Below, piece by piece: positions 26,424 through 37,009 of a stretch of 64,000 bases of DNA. The notes under the pieces were generated by a model. The model did no database searches. It saw nothing but the letters and a program-made list of their open reading frames with translations, and was not told the origin of the DNA. Source of the stretch: Saprospiraceae bacterium (lineage in GTDB: Bacteria > Bacteroidota > Bacteroidia > Chitinophagales > Saprospiraceae); contig JADJVK010000053.1 of the NCBI GenBank assembly GCA_016710625.1, forward strand, positions 124,001 to 188,000, given 5' to 3'. Both the position numbers and the translations under genes were made by a program. The number at the start of each line of letters is the position of its first letter. The first letter of the stretch is position 1.

Positions 26424-27724
26424 TAGACAAATTCCAGAAGATTGTGTTCTAGCATTTCAATTTTTTGGTATTCATTAGTATTGTTTTTTTCGAAAATTTT
26501 CCATTTATTTTTTTTCAGAAGTTGGTTAAAATATATTTCCCACCATTTTGCCAATGTGCCCAAAAGTAACATTCCAAAGACCATTCCCCACCATTCCAAT
26601 TTGCTAAATGTGCTATTGGTAATTTTTTCTATACAATAAATATTGAATGGATACAGAATCATTAAGCCGATTAAACCACCCAACACATTAAAAGTTGAAT
26701 GATATTCCACAACGGGCTTCACCCATTTTCTAACCATCATTGGGAAAAGGGCAACCAACCAATTAAACACAAAACCCACAATAAATAAAGGAAGACCTAA
26801 TAAAAGGAAGGCAGATTGAAAAATGGTTTGTGGCTCATTTTTGTAACGGATATCTAATCCATAAGCTGCTAAAATATTTTTAAGCTCAGCAGATGCTTTT
26901 GCAATTGCTCTATAATAAGGAGTGTTGTTGGATTCAATGGCGATAAGTTTTTCTGCAATTTCTTGAGATTTTAGCACCTTATCCAAGTACGGTTCCTTAC
27001 TATTTCCATAATAAATGTCTTGAATTACGGTAAAAATTTGCTCATTCTCTATGGTTTCTGTATGAATTATGGAGGATTTGAGCAATACTTCTATTTTGTT
27101 TGTTAATTTCCTAACGGCTTCTTTTTCATTCGTATAATAGTCTGTTTGATAATCACTTACCTTTATGGGGTCACACACTTTAATCCTAACTTTTGAGCCA
27201 AAAAAATTGGGCTTATCATAGACCAAACCAACGGCTATAATCATCAACTCTTTTTCAAAATTACAATCTTTAGCATAGTTGAGTGCAATTCTTGCCGTTC
27301 CTGTTTTGATGGGATGAAGTCTTTTTTCCATCCAACTCGTACCTTCTGGTGCAACATATAGACAACCGTTATTTGCCAAGAAATCAGTACTTCTTTTAAA
27401 CGCTTCCACGTTATTCAGCGGTTTTCCACCTGTATCTTGCATCCTTTGCACAGGGATACAATACAACTGATTGAGCAGCCAACCAACGATTTTGTTTTTG
27501 AATAAACTAGCATTTGCAAGAAAATAAACATATCGATGAAATAATACAGCAACATGAAGTGGATCCAACAAAGTATTGGGATGGTTCGAAACAACAATTA
27601 AGGGACCTTTTTGATACAAATTTTTTTTACCAAGGACAAAAGTGGATGGATTGTATATTTTAATTGCAACCCAAACAATAGCTTTTAAAAAGTAATAAAT
27701 TGGTATTAATATTATTTGCTTCAT
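26420..27724 (-). CDS. 1-acylglycerol-3-phosphate acyltransferase family membrane protein (GPAT/DHAPAT-like)
   Basis: A 434-residue membrane enzyme of phospholipid synthesis. The acyltransferase domain has VVSNHPNTLLDPLH (HxxxxD) near residue 43 and YVAPEGTSWMEKRL near 125. After a helical linker (about 215-300), two or more membrane helices follow (SAFLLLGLPLFIVGFVFNWL; IGLMILYPFNIYCI; WWGMVFGMLLLGTLA). The long form with C-terminal membrane segments is typical of Bacteroidota GPAT-like proteins. Tail-to-tail 4-bp stop overlap with the NuiA-like gene. Confidence 0.83.
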   Translation of the reverse strand: MKQIILIPIYYFLKAIVWVAIKIYNPSTFVLGKKNLYQKGPLIVVSNHPNTLLDPLHVAVLFHRYVYFLANASLFKNKIVGWLLNQLYCIPVQRMQDTGGKPLNNVEAFKRSTDFLANNGCLYVAPEGTSWMEKRLHPIKTGTARIALNYAKDCNFEKELMIIAVGLVYDKPNFFGSKVRIKVCDPIKVSDYQTDYYTNEKEAVRKLTNKIEVLLKSSIIHTETIENEQIFTVIQDIYYGNSKEPYLDKVLKSQEIAEKLIAIESNNTPYYRAIAKASAELKNILAAYGLDIRYKNEPQTIFQSAFLLLGLPLFIVGFVFNWLVALFPMMVRKWVKPVVEYHSTFNVLGGLIGLMILYPFNIYCIEKITNSTFSKLEWWGMVFGMLLLGTLAKWWEIYFNQLLKKNKWKIFEKNNTNEYQKIEMLEHNLLEFVY

Positions 27725-27839
27725 TCAAAAAATTAAAATAAAAGTGATTTTTTAGAAGCACAAATGTAATAATTACTTCCTCAGCTTACCAATCTATTTT
27801 CAAAATCAAATTTACTAATGGTTAATTCTTAATTTTACG

Positions 27840-27847
27840 TAACTTTG
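27840..27847 (+). promoter_or_regulatory. -7 promoter element of panD
   Basis: TAACTTTG, an exact TAnnTTTG match, 68 bp upstream of the panD ATG, leaving an unusually long leader for this window. Confidence 0.45.
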
Positions 27848-27915
27848 TGCAACTAATTTACCTGAAAATCAGTTTATTCATTGCTTATAAAATTTATTAG
27901 TTCAAAATAGCTAAT

Positions 27916-28266
27916 ATGCTAATACAAGTTTTTAAATCTAAGATTCATAAAGTAAAAGTTACAGAGGCAAATCTGAATTATGTAGGTAGTATTACTATCG
28001 ATGAGGATTTGATGGATGCGGCGAATCTTGTGGAAGGAGAAAAAGTTCAGATAGTGAATAATAACAATGGCGAAAGATTGGAAACCTATGTAATAAAAGG
28101 GGAACGAAAATCTGGAGTGATTTGTCTTAATGGCGCTGCTGCAAGAAAAGCAGAAGTTGGCGATATCGTTATTATCATTTCCTATGCACTAATGTCTCAA
28201 GAGGAAGCCAGAGGATTCACACCCATTGCTGTTTTTCCTGGAGAAAATAATTTATTACAATCTTAA
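27916..28266 (+). CDS. panD: Aspartate 1-decarboxylase
   Basis: A 116-residue pyruvoyl enzyme making beta-alanine from aspartate for pantothenate and CoA. Self-cleavage occurs at the Gly-Ser of [17 protein letters not shown], which generates the pyruvoyl group; downstream [11 protein letters not shown] and [19 protein letters not shown] match the family closely. Length is standard. Probably in an operon with the flippase-like and 162-residue genes that follow at 25 and 2 bp. Confidence 0.96.
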   Translation: MLIQVFKSKIHKVKVTEANLNYVGSITIDEDLMDAANLVEGEKVQIVNNNNGERLETYVIKGERKSGVICLNGAAARKAEVGDIVIIISYALMSQEEARGFTPIAVFPGENNLLQS

Positions 28267-28291
28267 TTATTATCTATTCAAATATTAGTAA

Positions 28292-29341
28292 ATGAAGAAA
28301 ATCTTCGGTAATCTATTAAGGTTTTTAATTTTTGCTGGTATTGGAATTGCTATTTTATATTACGTTTTCCAGAAACAATCCACCGCTTTTCAGGCTCAAT
28401 GTGCATTGGACAATGTACCTGCCGAGAAATGTAGTTTGGCTCAAAAAATTTTAACAGATTATCAGCAAGCCAATTGGGGTTGGTTGCTATTAGTTTGGGT
28501 GGCATTTTTTTTGAGTAATGTCAGTAGGGCTTATCGTTGGCAAATGCTCATCAAACCCCTTGGTTATCAAACAAAAGTAATTAACGGTCTTTGGACGATC
28601 CTCTTAGGCTACTTTGCAAATCTGGGTTTACCAAGAATGGGTGAAATCGTTAGAGCATCCGCAATGAGTAAATACGAAAAAATACCTGTCGAAAAACTTA
28701 TTGGTACTGTAGTAATTGACCGAATTGCGGACACACTTACTCTTTTGTTGATTGTCGGAATCACTTTTTTGGTCGAATTTGAAAGCCTTTGGGGGTATCT
28801 TAGCAATATGATGGGTTCCAAAAATAGTGGTAGCGGAAAATTGGTGATGATTGGTTTGATTGTCCTATTTTTTCTTGGATTATATATTTTCAAACTTCTT
28901 TTACCCAAATTGCGCCAATTTGCTTTATTTCAAAAAATTGAAAAGATCCTTCAAGGATTTTTGGAGGGATTCTCCACCATCAAAAATTTGGAAAGCCCAA
29001 TAATGTTTATTGTTCATAGCCTTTTCATTTGGCTAATGTATTATTTAATGCTTTATTTTTGCTTTCTATCTTATGCTCCAACAGCTCATTTAGGGTTTGG
29101 TGCTGCTCTGATGGTTTTTGTTTTCGGAACATTCGGAATGGTCATTCCTTCTCCTGGAGGGATGGGAACCTATCATGCTTTAGTGATTGCAGGATTAACA
29201 ATTTATGGCATCGCTGGCCAAGATGGTTTTTCGTTAGCTAATATCGCATTTTTTACTACTCAAATATTCTTCTGCATACTATTCGGAGTGATTGCACTCA
29301 TCGTATTGCCGATTATTAATAAAAATTATAAGCAAGTATAA
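28292..29341 (+). CDS. Lysylphosphatidylglycerol-synthase-TM / YbhN-like flippase-domain protein
   Basis: A 349-residue inner-membrane protein with eight or so helices of the LPG_synthase_TM (UPF0104) family, which includes the flippase half of MprF. Seen: FLSNVSRAYRWQMLIKPLGY, LGYFANLGLPRMGEIVRASA (signature), VIDRIADTLTLLLIVGI and GMVIPSPGGMGTYHALVIAG. The MprF catalytic domain is absent, so lipid modification is not implied. A small cysteine-containing loop (CALDNVPAEKCSLAQ) follows helix 1. This pairing with panD is common in the phylum. Confidence 0.87.
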   Translation: MKKIFGNLLRFLIFAGIGIAILYYVFQKQSTAFQAQCALDNVPAEKCSLAQKILTDYQQANWGWLLLVWVAFFLSNVSRAYRWQMLIKPLGYQTKVINGLWTILLGYFANLGLPRMGEIVRASAMSKYEKIPVEKLIGTVVIDRIADTLTLLLIVGITFLVEFESLWGYLSNMMGSKNSGSGKLVMIGLIVLFFLGLYIFKLLLPKLRQFALFQKIEKILQGFLEGFSTIKNLESPIMFIVHSLFIWLMYYLMLYFCFLSYAPTAHLGFGAALMVFVFGTFGMVIPSPGGMGTYHALVIAGLTIYGIAGQDGFSLANIAFFTTQIFFCILFGVIALIVLPIINKNYKQV

Positions 29342-29343
29342 AA

Positions 29344-29832
29344 ATGAAAAAAATTTCTGAAGAGGACATAGATATAGCTATTGGAGAAATAGAAGCAAAT
29401 GGGATAACTGAAGAAATGATAGAAGCATTCAAATCCTCCCAACCAATTGTTTTTGCTTATTTATTTTCAGACTCTTTTGATTTATCTACACAAGATGAAA
29501 AAGAATATTTGCTATATTTGGTGATGGTAGCTTGGAAAGCAATTTTTAAAGTACATCCAGAAATGAATGAAGTGGAGGAAGAGGAAATAGGTGAGTCTGA
29601 GGAAAAAAATTGGGAATTAATTAATAACGTTTCAGCCACTAAATTCAGAGATAGATTAACCATATTGTTTGAAAACTCTAACCAAGAAGACCTCTTAGCA
29701 TTTGCTGAAGATATGCTAACCGAACTTGAAGAGGAAGAAACTACTGAAAAAGAAATAGTTACAAAAGAAGGAAGAGAACTTTTATTTGTAGCATACAAAA
29801 GCATCATTGATGCAATGGAAATGGCAAATTAA
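29344..29832 (+). CDS. Conserved hypothetical acidic protein
   Basis: A 162-residue very acidic soluble protein, likely all-helical (EEDIDIAIGEIEANGITEEM, FAYLFSDSFDLSTQDEKEYL, LLFVAYKSIIDAMEM). No domain recognised. It starts 2 bp after the flippase-like gene stop, so it is the third gene of the panD operon. Function unknown. Confidence 0.7.
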   Translation: MKKISEEDIDIAIGEIEANGITEEMIEAFKSSQPIVFAYLFSDSFDLSTQDEKEYLLYLVMVAWKAIFKVHPEMNEVEEEEIGESEEKNWELINNVSATKFRDRLTILFENSNQEDLLAFAEDMLTELEEEETTEKEIVTKEGRELLFVAYKSIIDAMEMAN

Positions 29833-29891
29833 GTTCTTTAGTAATAATATCTAAAATTACACTTTAGCTACATATTTTAAATTTTGTTTTG

Positions 29892-29899
29892 TACTTTTG
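29892..29899 (+). promoter_or_regulatory. -7 promoter element of the gingipain-like gene
   Basis: TACTTTTG, an exact TAnnTTTG match, 18 bp upstream of the ATG at 29918. It places the start there and excludes a TTG seven codons earlier. Confidence 0.5.
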
Positions 29900-29917
29900 T
29901 TACAAAACAAAATTTCA

Positions 29918-32900
29918 ATGAATCTACTTAGACCTACTTTAATTTTTTTAATTTTACTATCTTTTAGTAAAATATTCGCTCAGAATAATTTGGATAGAAG
30001 TGTGTTATTAACTGCCTCTATTCAAGAATCTCCAGCCAAAATCACCTTGAATTGGCCTTCTTATGCCGCTGCAACAAAATATTATATTTACAAAAAGGGT
30101 AAAGATGAAAGTTTTTGGCTCAATAGCCCCGACTCTGTTGTTGGTACTGCCACTAGTTATGTTGATACCAAAGTATCTGTAGGTGTTTCCTATGAGTATC
30201 GAGTCATTAGAATTGCTCCTACTGTCGGTTTTGGGTATATCTTTGCAGGAATAAAGATACCAGAAACTGATACCAAAGGGGGTATGCTGGTGCTAATGGA
30301 AGACACTTATCTTAGCCAACTAACTGCTGAAAAAGACCAGCTAATTCAAGACCTTACAAATGACGGTTGGTCGGTTTACTTTTGATACCGTAAAAAGGTC
30401 AGACTCAGTATCAGTTGTAAAAAATAAGATTGTTGAGTATTATAAATCGGTTAAAAACTTAAAATCACTTTTCTTAGTGGGTAGAGTACCTGTTCCTTAT
30501 TCTGGCAATATTTATCCCGATGGTCATCCCGACCATTTAGGTGCTTGGCCTACGGATGGATATTATGCTGATATGGTGGGTACTTGGACAGATACAGATG
30601 TAAACAATCCTGGTGCAACCCGCCTTGAAAATCAAAATATTCCTGGTGATGGTAAGTTTGATAATTCTACTTTTCCTGCTTATTTGAAATTACAAGTAGG
30701 TCGGGTGGATATGTACAATATGGCATCTTTCGGAACAGAATTAGATTTATTAAAAAGATATTTCAAAAAGAATCATGACTTTAAAATAAAGAAAAATACT
30801 GCTCAGAGAAGAGCTTTGATTGACGATAATTTCCCAGGTTATAATATTGCTATTGCTGGATTTAGAAACTTTTCTCCATTGGTTGGTACTGGAAATGTGG
30901 TGGATAACATAACTGGATCGGCTGATTACAGAACGAATATGTTGACTGGTAGTTATCTATGGTCTTGTGGTGCAGGAGGTGGTAGTTATACCTCTTGTGG
31001 GGGTGTTACCACCAGTACTGATTATGTAAAAGATTCCTTACAAACTATTTTTACAATGTTGGCTGGTAGTTATTTTGGAGATTGGGATGTTCCTAACAAT
31101 ATGTTGAGAGCTCCGATTGCTTCAAAGTCGCCAACATTAGTTTCTTTTTGGGGAGGAATACCTTCTTGGGCATTACACCATATGGCTTTGGGTGAAAATA
31201 TTGGATATAGCACACAAATTACTCAAAGCAATAATGGAATTGTATATGATGGAGGATTTAATGGTTCGTATGCAAGAGTGCATATTGCACTAATGGGTGA
31301 CCCATCATTGAGGATGCACATCGTGGCACCACCAACTGCCTTTAATGCTTCTAAAACTGGATCAGTAGTGAGCATGAATTGGATGCCTTCTCCTGATACA
31401 ATCATCGGTTACAATGTATATCGTCAACATCCCGTTTCAAAAGAGATTTTAAAATTGAACAAAAGTATTATTACAGCTACATCTTTTAATGATACTACCG
31501 ATACAAATATTAGCTATTATTATATGGCTAGAGCCGTAAAATTAGAAAATACTCCAAGTGGAACTTACTATAATATGAGTTTGGGCTCAGGAGCTAATGT
31601 TACTGGAGGTACCGTTCAGACTATTGATGTTTTTGCAAATAATGTAACATTCCCTAAATATTTTGGATGTGGCAAACCAGTTAGTCCAACGGTCAGAGTA
31701 GGAAATAAAGGCATTCAAAATATTACTTCTTTAGTAATAGAATATAAGGTAGATAATAATGCCCCAAGTACTTATAGCTGGTCAGGTACTATTTTAAGTG
31801 GTGCTTTAGTAGATATTACTTTACCTGAAATTTCAAACTTATCATATGGTAGTCATTTATTAACTATTAATATTTTAAAACCAAATAATATTTCAGATGG
31901 CTTTGTCAGTGATAATACTTTAGCAACTACGTTTGATTACAAAAGCGGAACAGAATTTACAGTAGATATCAATACAGATGATTATGGATCTGAAGTGATG
32001 TTCCAAATTGTTGATGATGTTGATAATAAAGTCATCATCAGTGAAAGTGGATTGCCAAGTAATGCAAATTTCAATAAAACCTATTGTTTACCTAAAGGTT
32101 GTTATTTCTTCAATATATCAGATATTTATGGAGATGGTATTTGTTGTAATTCCGGAAATGGAGATTATACTTTGACAATCGATGGTCTTCAGCCTTATAT
32201 TGGAAATGGAAATTATGGTTATGGAAGTTACGTTCATTTCTGTGTAACGGATTGTGAGTCTGTTGCAAATGTTTCTGTGGTTGCCTCTACTTCTCCTGGT
32301 AAAAATGTTGCTAATTCTACTGTCAATGTTTGTGCTGGAAAATCGGTTACTTTAGGAGCTACTGCAAATTCTGGAGCTATTTTTAAATGGTCAAGCAATA
32401 GTGCCGATGGACCTACAACAACTGTTTTCCCAACCCAAACTACAGTTTATACCTTAACTACTACGATGCCAAATAATTGTGTGGTAACTAGTAAAGTGAC
32501 TGTAGTGGTCGTTCCAAACCCAACTGCAAATGCTGGATCGGATATTGGAATTTGTAAAGGAGAAAGTACAACATTAGTTGCATCAGGAGGAAGTAGCTAT
32601 TCTTGGAATAATGGAGTGAAAACTGCCGAAAATTTAGTTACACCAACGGTTTCTACAAATTATATTGTTACAGTTACCAACAGTGAAGGCTGTTCTGCTA
32701 CCGATTTAGTTACTGTTACTGTCAAAGATATTCCAATAGTAGATGCTGGAAATGATGTTGCAATTTGTCTTGGAAAAACGGCAAATTTAGTTGCTACTGG
32801 AGCTACTGATTATATTTGGAGTAATGGAACTCAAAATGCAATGACTTCTGTAAATCCTAGTATCACAACTACTTATACTGTTTTTGGTACTAAAAATGGC

Positions 32901-34484
32901 TGTACTGCAAAAGATTCTGTTAAAGTAACGATAAAACCATTGCCGACGGTAGGTATAAGTCCTCCAACTTCTATTTGCTTAGGGCAAACTATTTCGATAA
33001 TTTCTACAGGCGGAAATACTTTCCTTTGGAATAATGGTATGACTACTTCATTCATAAATGTAAGCCCAACACAAACAACTACTTATACAGTTACAGTTAC
33101 TAATTTAGATGGTTGTAGTAATACGGGACAAACACAATTGACAGTTAAGAAGTTACCAACAATTACGATAACACCTGATGTTACAATCTGTAGCGGACAA
33201 ACTACAAATTTAACTGCAAGTGGAGGAACTGATTATACTTGGAGTAATAATGAAACGAATGAAACTATTTCAGTTACACCAACCACCACTAGCACCTATA
33301 CAGTTACGGTGACAAATAGTGATGGTTGTTCTGATACAAAATCTGTAAAAGTTAATGTTGTGCCAAGCCTAACAGCATCAATTACTGGAACAACAATAAT
33401 CTGTAATGGGTCCTCAACGGCATTGTCTGCTTCTGGTGGGACAAGCTACTTATGGAACAATGGTGAAACAACAGATAAAATAGTTGTTTCTCCAAATACG
33501 ACTTCTACTTATTCTGTTACAGTTAGTAGTGGAACTTGTTCTTCTCAAACGGCAATAACTGTTATTGTGAATCCTAAACCAATTATAAATCCAACTGCAT
33601 CAAATATGTTTATTTGTGAAAAGGATTCAACTACAATTTCAGCTTCTGGTGGAAATAAATATTTATGGAGCAATGGATCCACCAATTCAAGTCAGAAAGT
33701 TGCACCAAGTTCGACGACTCAATATACAGTTACAGTTACCAATGTGGAGGGTTGCACATCTTCTGATAAAATTCTAATTACTGTGAGATCATTGCCAAAT
33801 GCTGATATTATTGGTAATAAACCGATTTGTGTTGGGGAGAGTTTAACTTTAGAAGTATTGTTGGTGAATAATAATCAATATAAATGGAGTAGTGGCTCAA
33901 ACACAAATAAAGCAATCGTTACGCCAAATCAAACGACTACCTACTCGGTGTCAATTACTGATAATGTTGGTTGTACGAATCTTTCTTCAGTTCAAGTAGT
34001 CGTCAATCCATTGCCGATTGTGAATCTGGGTCAAGATACGATTAAAACCCAGATTGGTAAATCAGCAACCTTAGATGCAGGATCTGGACAAACCAATTAC
34101 TTATGGAGTAATGGTTCTTCAGCAGCAACTATTGTAGTTACTGAGCCAAGTGCAAATTATTGTGTGACAGTTACGAACCAATTTGGCTGTAAAGCAAGTG
34201 ATTGTGTTTATGTCAAATTTATCAATACTGGTTTAGATGAGTTGAATGATTGGGGTATTAAATTATTCCCCAATCCAACGATGGATGTGTTAAATATTCA
34301 ATGCTCGGATTTGAAAAGAGATTTGAAAGTGATGATTTTTGGTGTAAATGGTCAGTTAGTTAAAGAACAAAAAATGACTGATTTGCAATTGACTATTGAT
34401 GTTGCTCATTTTTCATCAGGACTCTATCTCATTAGATTTATTAGTAATGAAGGAGCAAAAGAAGGATTGTTTGTAAAACGATAA
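29918..34484 (+). CDS. Giant T9SS-secreted gingipain-like (C25) protein with Ig-like repeats, split by a +1 frameshift
   Basis: The merged protein has 1521 residues. Order: signal peptide (1-22), fibronectin-III-like domain (about 25-115), a caspase-like C25 domain (about 120-465, LFLVGRVPVPYSG ... SYFGDWDVPNNMLRAP ... HIALMGDPSLRMH), a second fibronectin-like domain (about 470-560), a CARDB-like part, a Cys-rich segment (GDGICCNSGNGDY), about nine Ig-like repeats (780-1435; pattern ICxGxxxTLxASGGxxYxWSNG) and a type A T9SS sorting domain (LFPNPTMDVLNIQ to the end). The C25 part lacks a clear His-Gly / Cys catalytic pair, so it may be inactive. Frame 1 (29918-30386) ends NDGWSVYF; removing one T from 30380-30383 restores SVYFDTVKRSDSV. 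Surface role is likely; target unknown. Confidence 0.85.
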
Positions 34485-34504
34485 GTTATTTAATAAATTA
34501 TAGA

Positions 34505-34543
34505 AAAGCCACTATTTTGAAGAAGATAGTGGCTTTCTTTTTA
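34505..34543 (+). terminator. Terminator after the gingipain-like gene
   Basis: AAAGCCACTAT (34505-34515) pairs perfectly with ATAGTGGCTTT (34526-34536), loop 10 nt, followed by a T-rich tail. It also faces the convergent anmK. Confidence 0.85.
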
Positions 34544-34551
34544 TGCTTATT

Positions 34552-35664
34552 TTATTTGCCTGAATAAATTGCACCATTAATATTATCCATACTTGCTCCT
34601 GTTACAGAAGACATACTATTTGGAATTTTCTCAATTCTCAGTAATCCCAACAATGCAATCAATAAGGCTTCTTTGAATTTAATAATATCCTGATCTGGAA
34701 TTATAATTTCAATTTTTTCCAATCCTACTTTTTTCAATAATGCTTTAATTCTCTCGATTTGAAAGTCATTGAAAGCACCGCCACCAGTAATAATCATTTT
34801 ATAATTCTCTTTTAAGAATTGCTCTTTTTCAATAATTAGTTGGATGGCATTCACTAGTTGTTGTGCTGTTTGTTCAGTTGCTGTTGCTAATTTATCTTTT
34901 AGATCAATTGTTGATTTTAAATAAAATGGCGTTACCTTTTGTTGAACCCAAGTATTGTCTAAAGATTTTGGATAGGGTTGTGTATAGTAGGAGTTTTGAT
35001 TTATGGAATCAAGTAATTGAATATCAATATTCCCAGTTGATGCCATGTTTCCTTTATCATCATATTCAAGTCCAATCGTTTGTGTTAGAGCATTCAGAAC
35101 TTGATTTGCAGCTCCAGTATCGTAAGCAATATATTTTCCATTGATATTACATGAAATATTTGCTATTCCCCCGAGATTCACATAAAAGTCATATCCAATC
35201 AAAAGATATTTATCAGCCAAAGGAGCTAAAGGTGCTCCTTGCCCTCCCAAAGCAACATCCTTTGTTCTAAATTCCGTAATCACATCAATTCCTGTTTTTG
35301 CAGCAATTGCAGCACCATCTCCTATTTGAACCGTAAAAAGATCTGATGGAAAATGGAAAATAGTATGCCCATGTGATGCAATAAAATCTGGTTTTAAAGA
35401 ATGTTGTTTTAGAAAAGAATTGACGATTTCTCCAAAATAATGTCCTATCTGAGCATGAAGTTTGCAAAAAGAGATTGCATCATATTTTGTAGCATCTTTT
35501 AATTTTTGTATCCATTCCTCATTATATGGAATTGTATCGGCTGCTACTAATTTCCAATTTAATTTAAAAGATTCCTTTTCTTCTATTTCGAAATTTGCTA
35601 CTGCAATATCTAATCCATCCAATGAGCTTCCGGACATTAGTCCTACAATTTGATATTGTTTCAT
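34552..35664 (-). CDS. anmK: Anhydro-N-acetylmuramic acid kinase
   Basis: A 370-residue cytoplasmic kinase that phosphorylates and opens 1,6-anhydroMurNAc during peptidoglycan recycling. Seen: VGLMSGSSLDGLDIA (ATP-binding), HGHTIFHFPSDLFTVQIGDG, FRTKDVALGGQGAPLAPLAD, NLGGIANIS and IITGGGAFN. Length and motifs match. The start ATG is 4 bp downstream of the cytochrome c gene stop, so the two form an operon, an odd pairing for the pathway. Confidence 0.95.
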   Translation of the reverse strand: MKQYQIVGLMSGSSLDGLDIAVANFEIEEKESFKLNWKLVAADTIPYNEEWIQKLKDATKYDAISFCKLHAQIGHYFGEIVNSFLKQHSLKPDFIASHGHTIFHFPSDLFTVQIGDGAAIAAKTGIDVITEFRTKDVALGGQGAPLAPLADKYLLIGYDFYVNLGGIANISCNINGKYIAYDTGAANQVLNALTQTIGLEYDDKGNMASTGNIDIQLLDSINQNSYYTQPYPKSLDNTWVQQKVTPFYLKSTIDLKDKLATATEQTAQQLVNAIQLIIEKEQFLKENYKMIITGGGAFNDFQIERIKALLKKVGLEKIEIIIPDQDIIKFKEALLIALLGLLRIEKIPNSMSSVTGASMDNINGAIYSGK

Positions 35665-35668
35665 CTCT

Positions 35669-35974
35669 TTAATTTTTTAAAGTTTGAACATAATTTACAA
35701 CTAATTCAATTTCATTTTCTGTTAATATATTTTTAAATGGAGTCATCAATCCTTTTCCTTCCTTTACTTGCAATTTTTTTTCATCAATACTAAGACTAGA
35801 TTTGGTTAAATCTTTTGCGCCATTCAAACCCAATTTGCCATCTACTCCATGACAAACCACACAATTTTCTTTAAAAATTTGTACACCAGTAGCTGATTTA
35901 TTGCTTTTCTTTTCTGTACAATTTACTATAAGAAACATCATTACCAATCCACCTAAAAAAATATTAAATTTCAT
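35669..35974 (-). CDS. Cytochrome c lipoprotein, class I-like
   Basis: A 101-residue exported protein with a lipobox (FLIVNC, Cys about 19), then a single heme motif CVVCH (about 38-42), the probable distal Met in GLMTPFKNI and the C-terminal helix NEIELVVNYVQTL. It should be lipid-anchored in the periplasm or outer membrane and carry electrons in respiration; partner unknown. A TACATTTG -7 element lies 15 bp upstream of the ATG. First gene of the pair with anmK. Confidence 0.88.
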   Translation of the reverse strand: MKFNIFLGGLVMMFLIVNCTEKKSNKSATGVQIFKENCVVCHGVDGKLGLNGAKDLTKSSLSIDEKKLQVKEGKGLMTPFKNILTENEIELVVNYVQTLKN

Positions 35975-35988
35975 TTACGCTATTTTTA

Positions 35989-35996
35989 CAAATGTA
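35989..35996 (-). promoter_or_regulatory. -7 promoter element of the cytochrome c-anmK pair
   Basis: The minus strand reads TACATTTG, matching TAnnTTTG. Confidence 0.45.
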
Positions 35997-36085
35997 TAAA
36001 TTTATTTTGAGTTCTATTTTATGAATCTTCAATAGATTTCTACTTAAAATTGTAGATAAAAATCATAATTCCACTCCTTCATTCG

Positions 36086-36115
36086 TTGTATTAGTCATCT
36101 CTTTAGGTATCTTTG
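36086..36115 (+). promoter_or_regulatory. Promoter of the PPIase pair (TTG-N19-TATCTTTG)
   Basis: TTG at 36086-36088 and TATCTTTG at 36108-36115 are 19 bp apart, a textbook Bacteroidota promoter, 24 bp upstream of the ATG at 36140. Confidence 0.65.
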
Positions 36116-36139
36116 CGTTTATATTGCAATTTTTTATAA

Positions 36140-36991
36140 ATGAAATTTTATTTCGGTATTTTATTGTTGATTATTATCTCCTGTAATTCTTCTTCCAATA
36201 AGAATTATGCAAATGATAAATTATTAGCAAAAGTATATGACAAACCCCTTTATCTTTCTGAATTATCGGATATTTTTTCAGAACAAACAATGTCCAAAGC
36301 AGATAGTAATCAGTTGATTGCAAATTATGTTGAGCGATGGGTAAGGGATAATGCAATAATGTATGAAGCAGAAAAGAATGTACCTAAAGATTTGAATTTA
36401 GATAAATTGGTAAAGAATTATCGTTCTTCTTTAGTTCGATCTATTTATGAAAAAAGCATTATTGAGGAAGCACTTGACTCCACTGTTACGTTATCTGAGT
36501 TGAATGATTTTTATGATAAAAATAAGGATCAATACCAACTTGAAACCCCAATTGTTCGTTGTTATTTAATTAAATTAGAAAAAAATGCTCCTGACCAAGA
36601 TGCTGTAAGAGATTGGTGGGATGATATTAATGAAGCGGATAATCTAAAAAGACTTTTAAATTATTGTAAATCGAATGCAAAAGTCTATATGTTAGATGAA
36701 AAAATGTGGTATAAGGTGGAAGATTTAGTTGGTATTTTACCGAATGGAAAGATTAGTCCTGACAATGTACATAAAGAAGAAATGACTTTTAAGGATGATA
36801 ATTTTCAGTATTTTTTCAAAATTATTGAATTGGTAAATAAAAAGGAAACAGCTCCAATGTCTTATATCAAAGATCAAGCTATTAAATATATTCTTCACAA
36901 AAGAAAAATGAAATTGCTTGACGAAAAGATTGAAAATATTTACAATAAAGAATTATTAAACAAAAACATTGAAATCTATAACCTTAACTAA
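36140..36991 (+). CDS. Periplasmic lipoprotein, SurA-like chaperone/PPIase relative
   Basis: A 283-residue lipoprotein: LLLIIISCNSS is a lipobox with Cys about 15. The N-terminal half (about 25-125, KVYDKPLYLSELSDIF ... LVRSIYEKSIIEEALDS) is the helical SurA N-domain type, and 130-240 resembles a degenerate parvulin domain. It stands directly upstream of a clear SurA-like PPIase, so a joint role in outer-membrane protein folding is likely. A parvulin active site is not evident. Confidence 0.7.
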   Translation: MKFYFGILLLIIISCNSSSNKNYANDKLLAKVYDKPLYLSELSDIFSEQTMSKADSNQLIANYVERWVRDNAIMYEAEKNVPKDLNLDKLVKNYRSSLVRSIYEKSIIEEALDSTVTLSELNDFYDKNKDQYQLETPIVRCYLIKLEKNAPDQDAVRDWWDDINEADNLKRLLNYCKSNAKVYMLDEKMWYKVEDLVGILPNGKISPDNVHKEEMTFKDDNFQYFFKIIELVNKKETAPMSYIKDQAIKYILHKRKMKLLDEKIENIYNKELLNKNIEIYNLN

Positions 36992-37009
36992 TATTTTAAA
37001 AAGTATAAA

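Noticed and set aside
32320..34200. Repeated DNA in the gingipain-like gene as a possible CRISPR or satellite
   Set aside because: The repetition is at protein level (Ig-like domains of about 70-85 residues) and the DNA copies are diverged.
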